NCBI GenBank assembly: GCA_017439405.1
Contig: JAFSJF010000113.1
Coordinates: 1-64,000 of the forward strand
Reading direction: 5' to 3'
DNA: 64,000 bases
From: Bacteroidales bacterium
GTDB lineage: Bacteria; Bacteroidota; Bacteroidia; Bacteroidales; F082
Shown: one piece after another, positions 1 to 7,320 of the stretch
Layout: every line of letters starts with the position of its first letter
Position numbering within the stretch: position 1 is the first letter of the stretch
Translations under genes and position numbers: made by a program
Notes under the pieces: generated by a model
Told to the model about the DNA's origin: nothing
The model's database searches: none
What the model saw: the letters and a program-made list of their open reading frames with translations, nothing else

Positions 1-241
1 AAGCCGTAATGAAATGCCAGTACGACACATACCACACCGTGGAATCGCCCTCGCTTCCTGGCGATGACGGGATATACCAACCCTTCATGACCATTTGCAG
101 ATACCCGCTGTTTACCAACCGCTCCGTATGCGTCCGTCCCAACGTGTCCGCTCCATGAATCACCAGATTGTCCCCGTGGGCATCCTGATATGCTTTCAGC
201 ACTTCCAGTGACTCCGCCAATTTCTCCTGTATTGTTGCCAT
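1..241 (-). CDS. Fic-family protein with AbiEi-like N-terminal region (N-terminal 80 residues only)
   Basis: The reading frame starts with ATG at 241 and runs off the left edge without a stop. The N-terminus (MATIQEKLAESLEVLK), a THTERLVNSGYLQ segment and KGWYIPSSPG followed by GDSTVWYVS match from memory the opening of Fic-domain proteins that begin with a winged-helix, AbiEi-like region. Fic enzymes usually AMPylate target proteins. The catalytic HPFxxGNGR loop would lie outside the window, so activity cannot be judged. The wHTH-like start suggests autoregulation, which fits the four tandem 24-bp repeats just upstream. An AbiEi-type antitoxin without a Fic domain is the main alternative. 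Confidence 0.6.
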   Translation of the reverse strand, partial: MATIQEKLAESLEVLKAYQDAHGDNLVIHGADTLGRTHTERLVNSGYLQMVMKGWYIPSSPGSEGDSTVWYVSYWHFITA

Positions 242-250
242 ACTCGTATT

Positions 251-346
251 ATTGCTGTTATTAGTTTATTTTGTCTTGCTATTATTAGTTTTTTCCTATT
301 TGTTATTGTTAGTTTTTGACGTCTTACTGTTGTTAGTTTTTGACGT
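251..346 (-). repeat. Four exact-period 24-bp tandem repeats, probable operator
   Basis: TTAGTT occurs at 261, 285, 309 and 333, exactly 24 bases apart. Whole units are 251-274, 275-298, 299-322 and 323-346, with consensus (plus strand) YTTRCTRTTRTTAG followed by TTTTTGACGT. The last two units are the most alike. They fill the space between the -7 box at 349-356 and the minus-strand start codon at 241, so they would lie in the leader or initial transcribed region of the Fic-like gene. A binding array for its own wHTH domain is an inference. Confidence 0.75.
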
Positions 347-348
347 TG

Positions 349-356
349 CAAAAATA
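349..356 (-). promoter_or_regulatory. Bacteroidota -7 box for the Fic-like gene
   Basis: On the minus strand this reads TATTTTTG, a perfect TAnnTTTG box. It lies immediately upstream of the 24-bp repeat array. No clear TTG -33 box is found at the usual 18-20 base spacing. Confidence 0.5.
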
Positions 357-437
357 CAATTTCTTTTTGAAATGAGAAAATGCTTTTGCCGACGCAAATG
401 ATTTTGTTGTTGCAATAAGTACTTCAGGCCTTTTTTG

Positions 438-445
438 TACTTTTG
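438..445 (+). promoter_or_regulatory. -7 box TACTTTTG
   Basis: Perfect TAnnTTTG match 18 bases before the ATG at 464. A TTG at 410-412 is 25 bases upstream, further than usual, so the -33 element is weak. Confidence 0.45.
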
Positions 446-463
446 CGCCAAATCCACTTCAAA

Positions 464-634
464 ATGAAAAAAACACTATTTCTCGCAGCTTTGGCCCTAT
501 TGCTGGCCACCAGCTGCAACCGGAGCAGGACTTCCGCAACGACACACCCAAGAAATGGTACGATGGCTTCGATGCGGGCATCCATACCGTATATGTCGGC
601 GAGATTATCGGGGCTTGGAAAAGATAAAAGATGA
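464..634 (+). pseudogene. Frameshifted lipoprotein-like fragment, possible flavin-reductase remnant
   Basis: From ATG 464 the frame gives a clear lipoprotein signal (MKKTLFLAALALLLATSC) and then an unconvincing Arg/Ser-rich tail ending at 634. Shifting frame near 515-520 gives a far more natural protein segment containing KKWYDGFDAG and HTVYVGEIIGAW, which stops at 627. That segment recalls the C-terminal part of flavin reductase-like proteins, but the match is weak. I read the locus as a broken gene or as two fused remnants; a sequencing indel would also explain it. The next frame starts at 631 and overlaps. Confidence 0.4.
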
Positions 635-957
635 TTCAAAGCAAACTGTTCGTCGGCGACAAAGTGATTACCTCGGACGAGTTTCCGGAGGCGGCGGTGT
701 TGCGTACGGTTTCGGAGGACGGCATCGTCACCACCTATTGCGACAACGAATACCTCAGTACGCGCCTGACCGAAAACCAAGTGGGGCGCTACCTGCTGCT
801 CGAACAGAACGCATTGGCGCACGAGCCTTGCGACCTCGAAATCCATCGCACAGGCCTGCCCGTGCTGATGATGTCGTTAGCCAAGGAGGCCAACATCGTG
901 CGAAGCCGAGGGACGACAGACCGCCACTGGCGCACCGGCGACGGAATACAGGATTAA
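631..957 (+). CDS. Hypothetical protein, 108 aa
   Basis: I do not recognise this protein. The frame opens with ATG at 631, overlapping the end of the preceding fragment by ATGA, and stops at 957. Composition is soluble and acidic in the first two thirds (GDKVITSDEF, TEENQ-like stretches); the last 20 residues are Arg/Gly/Thr-rich and look like run-on out of an original frame. There is no signal peptide or membrane segment. Given the decayed neighbours on both sides it may itself be a truncated gene. Confidence 0.35.
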   Translation: MIQSKLFVGDKVITSDEFPEAAVLRTVSEDGIVTTYCDNEYLSTRLTENQVGRYLLLEQNALAHEPCDLEIHRTGLPVLMMSLAKEANIVRSRGTTDRHWRTGDGIQD

Positions 958-993
958 TTCCGTTAAATGAAAATGGCTTTTCGGCCAGTGCCA

Positions 994-1001
994 TATTTTT
1001 G
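994..1001 (+). promoter_or_regulatory. -7 box TATTTTTG
   Basis: Perfect TAnnTTTG box upstream of the 17-codon frame at 1027 and the acetyltransferase at 1077. No good -33 TTG at normal spacing. Confidence 0.45.
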
Positions 1002-1026
1002 CGGTTTCAGAAAAACCAGACTGAAG

Positions 1027-1080
1027 ATGAAAATGATAGTCTTTAACGGCAGCTTCAGGACATCAAAAGAGGAAAAATGA
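1027..1080 (+). other. 17-codon upstream ORF overlapping the acetyltransferase start
   Basis: ATG 1027 opens MKMIVFNGSFRTSKEEK and stops with TGA at 1078-1080, overlapping the next start codon as ATGA. The hydrophobic strand followed by NGS-F-R resembles the first strand and FMN loop of flavodoxin-like NADPH-FMN reductases (typically NGSPR), so it may be what is left of such a gene. Alternatively it could serve as a translationally coupled leader peptide for the gene at 1077. The sequence alone does not decide. Confidence 0.35.
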
Positions 1081-1700
1081 AACAGGAAATCAATCCGAAA
1101 GAAACGAGCCGCAGTCAGGCATTTGAACTGTGGATGAAGGCGCCCAACCCAATGGTCACGTTTTTCAAGACCATCGACGTGACGCAAATAGTGAAAGTCA
1201 GCAGGAAGAAGGGTTTGAAATTCAACATGCTGCTTGACTGGTGCATTGGCCGAGCGGCATCGACCATCAAGGAGTTCTATCTGCTGCCCGTGGGTGAGAG
1301 ACTGATGCAGTACGACTCGATTGCAGTCAATACGATAGTGAAGAACACGGAGGGCGAAGTCAGTTCCTGCGACATTCTCTATACAGAGAGCCTGGACGAG
1401 TTCGATCGTCAGTATCAGGAGCATACTGCACAGGTTGCTGCAACGTGTCGGGACAGAGACCTGTCTGAGGATTGCATGGTGATAGGAACGTCGGCCATTG
1501 TAGATACAGAAATCGACGGAGCCGTGGGCATGAACAGCGGCATCTTCAACAATCCGTTCCTCATCTGGGGGCGGTACAGGAGGAAATGGTTTCGCTACGA
1601 GTTGCCCATCTCCTTCCAGTTCCACCACACACAGATGGACGGAGCGCATGCCGGACGTTTCTTGGCGAATTTGCAGAAGGAAATTGATAACATCAAATAA
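1077..1700 (+). CDS. Chloramphenicol acetyltransferase (type A) family protein
   Basis: 207 residues, close to the roughly 215 of CatA-type trimeric acetyltransferases. Family hallmarks are visible: the C-terminal FQFHHTQMDGAHAGRF segment, in which His184 would be the general base of the HHxxxDG motif, and ELPISFQ just before it. Members transfer acetyl from acetyl-CoA to a hydroxyl; many chromosomal homologues have no proven chloramphenicol activity, so I do not claim resistance. The start is fixed by the ATGA overlap with the short upstream frame. The stop overlaps the next ATG by one base (TAATG), implying coupling with the hydrolase gene. Confidence 0.8.
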   Translation: MKQEINPKETSRSQAFELWMKAPNPMVTFFKTIDVTQIVKVSRKKGLKFNMLLDWCIGRAASTIKEFYLLPVGERLMQYDSIAVNTIVKNTEGEVSSCDILYTESLDEFDRQYQEHTAQVAATCRDRDLSEDCMVIGTSAIVDTEIDGAVGMNSGIFNNPFLIWGRYRRKWFRYELPISFQFHHTQMDGAHAGRFLANLQKEIDNIK

Positions 1701-2245
1701 TGTACGCAGTACTATACATCCACGGCAAAGGCGGCAGTGCAGCAGAAAGCGAGCATTACAAGTCGCTGTTTCCCAACTGCGAGGTTATCGGTTTGGACTA
1801 TCAGACTTTTACGCCTTGGGAAACGGGCAAGGAAATTTTCGATGCCGTGATGGAACTAAAAGATAAACAAGAAAGTATCATCCTGATTGCCAATAGCATT
1901 GGTGCGTATTTCAGCATGAGCGCAGGCATAGACGATATGATTCAGAAGGCCTACTTCATTTCGCCCGTGGTCGATATGGAGAAGTTGAACGGCTATGAAC
2001 TGTCTGGAGAATGGCTTCGCTATGTCGAGAGCCACCCCGTCAAATGGAGCGTACCGACCTGCATTCTATATGGAAGCAAGGACGAACTGGTTCTGTTTGA
2101 CTCCATCAGCGATTTTGCGAAAACGCACCATGCCCCGTTGACTGTCATGGAAGGCGGCGAGCATTGGTTTCACACCGAGGAACAATTGCGATTTTTGGAT
2201 GATTGGATGAGGAAAAACAGAAAAAACGAAAAATCAAAGCAATGA
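1700..2245 (+). CDS. Small alpha/beta hydrolase
   Basis: 181 residues with YIHGKGGSA near the N-terminus as the oxyanion-type HG motif, a nucleophile elbow ANSIGAYF with Ser66, an acid in GSKDEL and a catalytic His in GGEHWFH, giving a complete Ser-Asp-His triad. It resembles small serine hydrolases of the RBBP9/YdeN-like size class; substrate is unknown. It is cytosolic, without a signal. It overlaps the acetyltransferase gene before it by one base and the GNAT gene after it by four bases, so the three genes are probably translated from one message. Confidence 0.75.
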   Translation: MYAVLYIHGKGGSAAESEHYKSLFPNCEVIGLDYQTFTPWETGKEIFDAVMELKDKQESIILIANSIGAYFSMSAGIDDMIQKAYFISPVVDMEKLNGYELSGEWLRYVESHPVKWSVPTCILYGSKDELVLFDSISDFAKTHHAPLTVMEGGEHWFHTEEQLRFLDDWMRKNRKNEKSKQ

Positions 2246-2865
2246 TTATCAGATTAGAACAACCCCAAGACTACCGCGAGGTGGAGAACCTCACACGAGA
2301 GGCATTCTGGAACGTCTATCGTCCGGGATGCACCGAGCATTATGTGCTCAACCAATATAGAGACAACCCCGATTTCATCCCTGAACTGGATTTTGTGATG
2401 GAGGAATACGGGCGAATCATTGGCCATGTGATGTTTTCGAAGGCTGAAATCATCCTTAACGATGGCAGCCACTTCCCTTCATGGACTTTCGGCCCCATTA
2501 GCATCCATCCTGATTATAAGCGCAAAGGCTATGGCCTGAAATTCCTGAACTATGCGCTCGAAAAAGCCAAGGCGATGGGTATCGGCCTGTTGCAAATGGA
2601 AGGCAACATCGACTTCTACAAACACGCTGGCTTCGACCTTGCGAGCAAGCTCCACATCCACTATCACGACATGCCACGCGATGCAGAGGTGCCTTTTTTC
2701 CTCGCCCAAGAGCTGATTCCCGGCTATTGGGACGACCGCGAAGGAGATTATACGCCCCCCAAGGGCTATTTCGTCGCCGATGAGAACCCCGAGGCTTTTG
2801 AGGCGTATGAGGCGACGTTTCCTCCGAAAGAAAAGAAAGTATTACCCGGACAACTATTTCAATGA
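2242..2865 (+). CDS. GNAT family N-acetyltransferase
   Basis: Start taken at ATG 2242, overlapping the hydrolase stop as ATGA; an in-frame ATG at 2203 would add 13 Lys-rich residues that are the hydrolase C-terminus read in another frame. 207 residues. The acetyl-CoA pyrophosphate loop appears as HPDYKRKGYGLKFL (R/Q-x-x-G-x-G/A type), preceded by the strand FGPISI. The C-terminal 70 residues with FFLAQELIPGYWDD and a Pro-rich YTPPKGYF segment are typical of a predicted-acetyltransferase subgroup (COG3153-like). Substrate unknown. Confidence 0.8.
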   Translation: MIIRLEQPQDYREVENLTREAFWNVYRPGCTEHYVLNQYRDNPDFIPELDFVMEEYGRIIGHVMFSKAEIILNDGSHFPSWTFGPISIHPDYKRKGYGLKFLNYALEKAKAMGIGLLQMEGNIDFYKHAGFDLASKLHIHYHDMPRDAEVPFFLAQELIPGYWDDREGDYTPPKGYFVADENPEAFEAYEATFPPKEKKVLPGQLFQ

Positions 2866-2868
2866 CCT

Positions 2869-3747
2869 ATGAAAAAAGCACCCCTTATCTTGCTAACCGC
2901 CTGTTTGATGGCATCTTGCGGCGACCCTAACGCGAATTACGTCAAGAAAGCCATCCGCATTATGGACAAAAACGGCATCTATGCCCAAGGTCCGGAATGG
3001 GAAAAAGCCAAGCAGGAGGCTCTTTCGGCAAAGCCGACAAACCTTGAAGAGGCGCAAGAAATCGTCGTCCAAGCGGGCAAGGTGGCTGGTGGCAAACACA
3101 CTTTCCTGATGACTGCCGACGAAGTGACGCAAAACGACACCGCCAAATGGGAAATGCCAACGGTCGAACTGCTGCAAAACGACATTGCCGTCATCAAGTT
3201 GCCGCAATTCATGGGCAATGCCGAGGAGGGAACAAAATATGCCCATACGGTCTTGGATGCCCTTCCTAACACGCTGAAAGGTGCTGTCATCGACTTGCGC
3301 GGCAACCGTGGCGGCAACATGTACCCGATGATTGCCGCCGTGCATCGCTTTTTGCCCGACGACATCATTCTACAATTGCGGACACGCCGCAACAACATGA
3401 AAATCAACGTGGAATATGCAATAAAAGTTGCCAATGTTGCCCGACAAACAAACATAGATTGCCCCGTGGCACTCCTGACCGACGAATGGACAGGCAGTTC
3501 AGGCGAAGCGGTCTTGCTTTGCTTCCGTGGATTGGCCAACGCCCGCACTTTCGGCTCGTCTTCAGCGGGTTATGCCTCCTGCAACCAGCCTTTCAGCCTG
3601 CCCGATGGTTCGCAACTTGTGCTTACCACTGGCGAAGACGTAGCCCGCACGGGAGAGGCTTTCTGCGATGACCCCATTGCACCCGATGTCGCAACCGAAA
3701 CACCCATCGAAGTTGCTTTGGAATGGATAAATGACCAAATAAAATAA
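2869..3747 (+). CDS. S41-family peptidase-like lipoprotein
   Basis: 292 residues with a lipoprotein signal (LLTACLMASC, Cys17). The S41 (tail-specific protease) core follows: VIDLRGNRGGNM, then the nucleophile region TDEWTGSSGEAVL with the catalytic Ser near residue 208, and ARTFGSSSAGYAS after it. No PDZ domain is evident between the signal and the core, so it is a short form. It probably faces the periplasm from the inner leaflet of the outer membrane. It begins three bases after the GNAT stop, and may be the last gene of the 1077-3747 transcript. Confidence 0.75.
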   Translation: MKKAPLILLTACLMASCGDPNANYVKKAIRIMDKNGIYAQGPEWEKAKQEALSAKPTNLEEAQEIVVQAGKVAGGKHTFLMTADEVTQNDTAKWEMPTVELLQNDIAVIKLPQFMGNAEEGTKYAHTVLDALPNTLKGAVIDLRGNRGGNMYPMIAAVHRFLPDDIILQLRTRRNNMKINVEYAIKVANVARQTNIDCPVALLTDEWTGSSGEAVLLCFRGLANARTFGSSSAGYASCNQPFSLPDGSQLVLTTGEDVARTGEAFCDDPIAPDVATETPIEVALEWINDQIK

Positions 3748-3757
3748 ACCAAAACAG

Positions 3758-3787
3758 TTTGAAATTAAACTTTTATCCGTATTTTTG
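3758..3787 (+). promoter_or_regulatory. hipBA promoter (TTTG - 18 bp - TATTTTTG)
   Basis: TTTG at 3758-3761 and TATTTTTG at 3780-3787 are separated by 18 bases, matching the Bacteroidota housekeeping promoter. Transcription would begin near 3794, about 22 bases before the hipB ATG. HipB-type antitoxins usually repress this region. Confidence 0.65.
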
Positions 3788-3815
3788 CATCGTTAAAGTC
3801 TAAAATTAAGCTGTT

Positions 3816-4163
3816 ATGGATAACATCTATATGCTTTCGGACACGATGATTCTTGAAAAGATAGGAAACCGCCTCCGCCAGGTAAGGCTGAAGCAGAACA
3901 TCACCCAACAGAGCCTTGCCGAGGCTGCGGGAGTGTCGTTGTCGTCGGTCAAGAAAATAGAGAAAGGCGAGATAGGCTCTTTCGACTCCCTCTTGCGGCT
4001 GTTGCGCACTTTGGGACTGTTGGACACGCTTCAGCCCTTGGTTGAGGAGGAGCAGTTGAGCCCCAATGAATACTATGAGTGGGTTCACAATGCCAAGACC
4101 AAAACCAGAAAACGCGCCGCAGGAAAGCTCCAACAATCAAGCAAGGAGGAGCCGGCATGGTAG
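3816..4163 (+). CDS. hipB: HipB-like XRE-family antitoxin
   Basis: 115 residues. A helix-turn-helix spans about residues 16-70: IGNRLRQVRLKQNITQQSLAEAAGV as helices 1-3 and SLSSVKKIEKGE as the recognition region, typical of XRE/HipB. The C-terminal 40 residues are basic. Type II antitoxins of this class bind the HipA kinase and repress their own operon. It overlaps hipA by 7 bases. It has its own canonical promoter upstream. Confidence 0.8.
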   Translation: MDNIYMLSDTMILEKIGNRLRQVRLKQNITQQSLAEAAGVSLSSVKKIEKGEIGSFDSLLRLLRTLGLLDTLQPLVEEEQLSPNEYYEWVHNAKTKTRKRAAGKLQQSSKEEPAW

Positions 4164-5446
4164 ATGTAGCAAAAGTGAGCATGTTCGGTCTGCCTGTTGG
4201 CACTTTCCGTTGGGACGAGCGATATGATGTGGCCCGATTTGAATACGACAGCAGCTTCGTGGGTCGCGGTTTGGAGCCTTCCCCGCTGATGATGCCCGTG
4301 CGCGAAGGGCGTGTTTATTCCTTCGCCAGCCTCGACCGAGAGACCTTCAAAGGCTTGCCCGGTATGTTGGCCGACTCGCTTCCCGACACCTACGGACGGG
4401 CGTTGTTCGACAGGTGGTTGGCCTTGACAGGTCGCACAAGCAGCAACCCCATCGATACCTTGTGCTTCTTAGGGAAGCGTTGCATGGGTGCCTTGGAGTT
4501 TGAGCCGGCTATGGATGTCGCATTCGACCCCAACGCCCGTTTCGAAATCGATTCGTTAGTGGAGGTGGCTTCTGAGGCGTTGGCTGAGAAATCGTCATTT
4601 GGTGTGAATCTCAACGACGACAAGAAAGCGGCCATAGCCGAGATTCTGCGCTTGGGCACTTCGGCTGGAGGGCAGCGAGCCAAGGCCATCATCGCCTACA
4701 ACAAAGAGACTGGCGAGGTGCGCTCGGGTCAGGTGGAAGCACCTGCGGGATTCGACTACTATCTGATCAAGCTGGACGGAGTCAGTGCGACAGCGGGTTT
4801 TAGGGAAACGGGCAACCATGGCCGTCTGGAATACTCGTTCTATAAGTTGGCGAAAGCCTGCGGCATCGAGATGACGGAATGCTCGTTGATAGAGGAAAAC
4901 GGTAGGGCGCACTTCCTCACTAAGCGCTTCGACCGAAGCAACGGCAAAAAGCTCCACATGCAGACGCTCTGCGGCATCGCCCATTTCGACTATCGGATCC
5001 ATCGCGCCTATTCCTACGAGCAGGCTTTCAATGTGATGAGGGCGTTGCGCCTGCCCTACTCCGATGCTCAGGAGATGTATAGAAGAATGGTGTTCAACGT
5101 GGTGGTTCGCAACCAAGACGACCACACCAAGAACATATCGTTCCTGATGGGTGGAGATGGCGTTTGGCGACTCTCCCCTGCTTACGACATGGGCTATGCC
5201 TTTAATCCCAAAGGAGGGTGGACGGCAACGCACCAGATGTCAATCAATGGCAAGTTTGACGACATTACGCGACACGACCTTTTGACGTTTGCCCACCAGA
5301 ACAACATCAAAGACGCTTCGTCGATTATCGATGAAATAGGCGAGGCAGTCTCACGGTGGCCAGATTTGGCTGCCGATTGCGGCGTTCCGAAAGAAACGAC
5401 GGAAGCCCTTGCTTCAACTATGCTACTAACAACAACGACTAAATAA
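4157..5446 (+). CDS. hipA: HipA-family serine/threonine kinase toxin
   Basis: ATG 4157 is chosen because it overlaps hipB and sits six bases after AAGGAGGA (4143-4150), a rare true Shine-Dalgarno in this genome; 429 residues. Family features: an N-terminal HipA couple domain with LPGMLADSLPD, a Gly-rich loop TSAGGQRAKA near 168 corresponding to the autophosphorylation loop, the catalytic NQDDHTKN at about 318-325, and PAYDMGY as the metal-binding DFG-like motif. HipA kinases phosphorylate glutamyl-tRNA synthetase or other targets and cause growth arrest. All catalytic positions look intact. Confidence 0.9.
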   Translation: MVDVAKVSMFGLPVGTFRWDERYDVARFEYDSSFVGRGLEPSPLMMPVREGRVYSFASLDRETFKGLPGMLADSLPDTYGRALFDRWLALTGRTSSNPIDTLCFLGKRCMGALEFEPAMDVAFDPNARFEIDSLVEVASEALAEKSSFGVNLNDDKKAAIAEILRLGTSAGGQRAKAIIAYNKETGEVRSGQVEAPAGFDYYLIKLDGVSATAGFRETGNHGRLEYSFYKLAKACGIEMTECSLIEENGRAHFLTKRFDRSNGKKLHMQTLCGIAHFDYRIHRAYSYEQAFNVMRALRLPYSDAQEMYRRMVFNVVVRNQDDHTKNISFLMGGDGVWRLSPAYDMGYAFNPKGGWTATHQMSINGKFDDITRHDLLTFAHQNNIKDASSIIDEIGEAVSRWPDLAADCGVPKETTEALASTMLLTTTTK

Positions 5447-5447
5447 C

Positions 5448-5822
5448 ATGGAAAACGAAATGAAATTCTGTCAGAGCTGCGGAATGCCGCCTATGATAGC
5501 CTACTGCGGCCTCGACTGCGAGAAATGCGATGCCTACATCGCCACGAAGAACGACGACCAAGCCTTGCGCGAAAAGACCGCAAGGCTTTGGGCCGGGCTG
5601 AACAACGCGCCCATCCTGCCCGAACATATCAACTGCGACGGCTGCCGCGCCAATGGAAGGAAGACGGTCTATTGCGAGCATCTGTGCCCAATCCGCCAGT
5701 GTGCGCTGAAAAAAGGCATGGCCACCTGCGGCGATTGCCCCGAAATGGAGCATTGCCCCATTGTCGGGGAGGTTCATGCGAACAACCCTGTTGCAAAGAA
5801 GAATCTTTATTGTAAATTGTAA
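5448..5822 (+). CDS. DUF3795 cysteine-rich protein
   Basis: 124 residues beginning one base after the hipA stop. It is rich in Cys pairs: FCQSCGMPP, CGLDCEKCDAY, CDGCRANG, CEHLCPIRQCA and CGDCPEMEHCP. This is the DUF3795 pattern, a presumed zinc- or iron-sulfur-binding fold of unknown role. The extra FCQSCGMP start is reminiscent of zinc-ribbon domains often fused to such proteins. Its place directly after hipA suggests co-transcription, though a functional link is not known. Confidence 0.75.
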   Translation: MENEMKFCQSCGMPPMIAYCGLDCEKCDAYIATKNDDQALREKTARLWAGLNNAPILPEHINCDGCRANGRKTVYCEHLCPIRQCALKKGMATCGDCPEMEHCPIVGEVHANNPVAKKNLYCKL

Positions 5823-5827
5823 CTTTG
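5820..5827 (+). promoter_or_regulatory. -7 box TAACTTTG before the RhuM gene
   Basis: Perfect TAnnTTTG overlapping the stop codon of the DUF3795 gene, 21 bases before ATG 5849. The nearest upstream TTG (5791-5793) is 26 bases away, longer than usual. Confidence 0.45.
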
Positions 5828-5848
5828 CGCCATAATTGTTGTACGGTT

Positions 5849-6757
5849 ATGGATCAAAACGAAAACGCTACACTTCTTCCCGCCCAAACGAACAAAGGCG
5901 AAATTGTGCTTTACCAGCCTAACGACCAACTCTCTTTGGAAGTCAAGTTGGAACACGAAACCGTGTGGTTGACGCAACAACAAATGGCCATACTGTTTGA
6001 TGTAAAAGAGAACAATATAACCTACCATATACAAAGCGTTTACAAAACCCGTAAGCTCGACCCTGAAGCAACTACTCAAAAAATTAGAGTAGTTCGAAAA
6101 GAAGGCAACCGACAAGTCAATCGCCAAATTGATTTCTACAATCTTGACATGATTATCTCCGTCGGCTATCGTGTCAATAGCGCCAATGCCACACAATTTC
6201 GCCGTTGGGCAACCTCTGTGTTGAAAGAATACATGTTGAAAGGCTATGCCGTAAACCAACGGTTGATTGCCATGGAAGAACGCATAGACCGAAGACTTGC
6301 CCAACATGAAAACATACTGCATGAGCATCAGGAAAAGATAGACTTTTTCGTCCGAACCAACATTCCGCCAGTGGAACAAGTGTTTTTCGATGGCGAGTTT
6401 TTCGAGGCCCGCATATTGCTTGAAAAACTCATCAAAAGCGCACAAAAAAGGGTTGTCGTCATAGACGCATACATTGACGCCGCCACTTTTGAAATGCTTG
6501 ATGTACGCAACAAAGGTGTTTATGCCGACATCTATTCAGGCAAAGACCTGACCGCTTTAAGGGATGCCCATAACGCCTCAACAAATGTTGAACCAATACA
6601 AACATACTTGTGGTTAAAACCATCGCACGACCGTTGGTTAATCATAGACGATTCTCTGTACCACTGCGGACATTCGCTCAAGGACATGGGGCGCAAACTC
6701 TCCGCCATCACATTGATGGGAACTTCGCCTGAAACGGTTCTTGGACAGGTGAAATAA
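5849..6757 (+). CDS. RhuM family protein with PLD-like C-terminal domain
   Basis: 302 residues from ATG 5849; an upstream ATG at 5825 falls within the promoter. The N-terminal half carries the RhuM signature: EVKLEHETVWLTQQQMA, FDVKENNITYHIQ, and NLDMIISVGYRVNS followed by FRRWA. The C-terminal half (about 190-302) contains HDRWLIID, an HxRx4D variant of the phospholipase-D HxKx4D motif, then YHCGHSLKDMG. RhuM proteins are common in defence and pathogenicity islands with unknown activity; the single PLD-like motif suggests a dimeric nuclease-type site, which is inference. It has its own promoter, separate from hipBA. Confidence 0.8.
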   Translation: MDQNENATLLPAQTNKGEIVLYQPNDQLSLEVKLEHETVWLTQQQMAILFDVKENNITYHIQSVYKTRKLDPEATTQKIRVVRKEGNRQVNRQIDFYNLDMIISVGYRVNSANATQFRRWATSVLKEYMLKGYAVNQRLIAMEERIDRRLAQHENILHEHQEKIDFFVRTNIPPVEQVFFDGEFFEARILLEKLIKSAQKRVVVIDAYIDAATFEMLDVRNKGVYADIYSGKDLTALRDAHNASTNVEPIQTYLWLKPSHDRWLIIDDSLYHCGHSLKDMGRKLSAITLMGTSPETVLGQVK

Positions 6758-6852
6758 AATTTTCACCTTGACGTCACCTTTTGGACACCGAACTGGTTAT
6801 TGAGGCGAACTGGTTCAGAAAACAGAAGTCTAACAATCAAAACAAAAAGAAA

Positions 6853-7317
6853 ATGGACAGTAAAGTAATTTGGATTGATTTCATCGAAATGCTTCCCGTT
6901 ATTCTATGCGGATGCGTACTCCCCATCGTGTTTATTTGGCTGGAAACGCGTCGTAAAATCAATGAGTCAAAAGACCGTATGCAAATTGTAACAACAGCCA
7001 TCGAGAAACATCCTGAAATGGATGTCGAGGAACTGATGAAAAAGATTTCGCCTAAGAAAAAATCGCTGAAGGAAAAACTCCTTTCAAAACTGCTGTGGGG
7101 AAGTATCTGCGCATTTTTGGGAATCAGCCTCTTGGGAATAGGGGCTTTCCTTGACTACAAAGGGGGAATGAGCCCATATGACCTTCAGCAAATTTATGTT
7201 GCAAGCACCATCCTTATTGGCGTCGGCATAGCATTCCTCATCAACTATTATGTGGGAAAACGGATGCTCGCCAAGGAAATCGAAGCAGAACAAAACAACC
7301 TGACCAAGCAAGCGTAA
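6853..7317 (+). CDS. DUF6249-like small membrane protein
   Basis: ATG 6853 is preferred; the frame can be extended to a TTG at 6781 but that adds a Lys/Asn-rich stretch lying in the intergenic region. 154 residues with three hydrophobic segments: about 10-29 (IEMLPVILCGCVLPIVFIW), then 82-102 (LLWGSICAFLGISLLGIGAF) and 118-136 (IYVASTILIGVGIAFLINYY). The soluble loop has MDVEELMKKISPKKKS. The arrangement resembles DUF6249 proteins found beside ECF sigma genes in Bacteroidales. It ends 3 bases before the sigma factor and probably forms its operon. Confidence 0.6.
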   Translation: MDSKVIWIDFIEMLPVILCGCVLPIVFIWLETRRKINESKDRMQIVTTAIEKHPEMDVEELMKKISPKKKSLKEKLLSKLLWGSICAFLGISLLGIGAFLDYKGGMSPYDLQQIYVASTILIGVGIAFLINYYVGKRMLAKEIEAEQNNLTKQA

Positions 7318-7320
7318 TCC

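Noticed and set aside
251-346. The 24-bp repeats as a CRISPR or iteron origin
   Set aside because: No spacers, and no replication initiator nearby; position between a -7 box and a start codon fits an operator better.
5820-6757. A toxin-antitoxin partner gene for RhuM
   Set aside because: The neighbouring DUF3795 gene belongs with hipBA by spacing and no small overlapping gene is seen.
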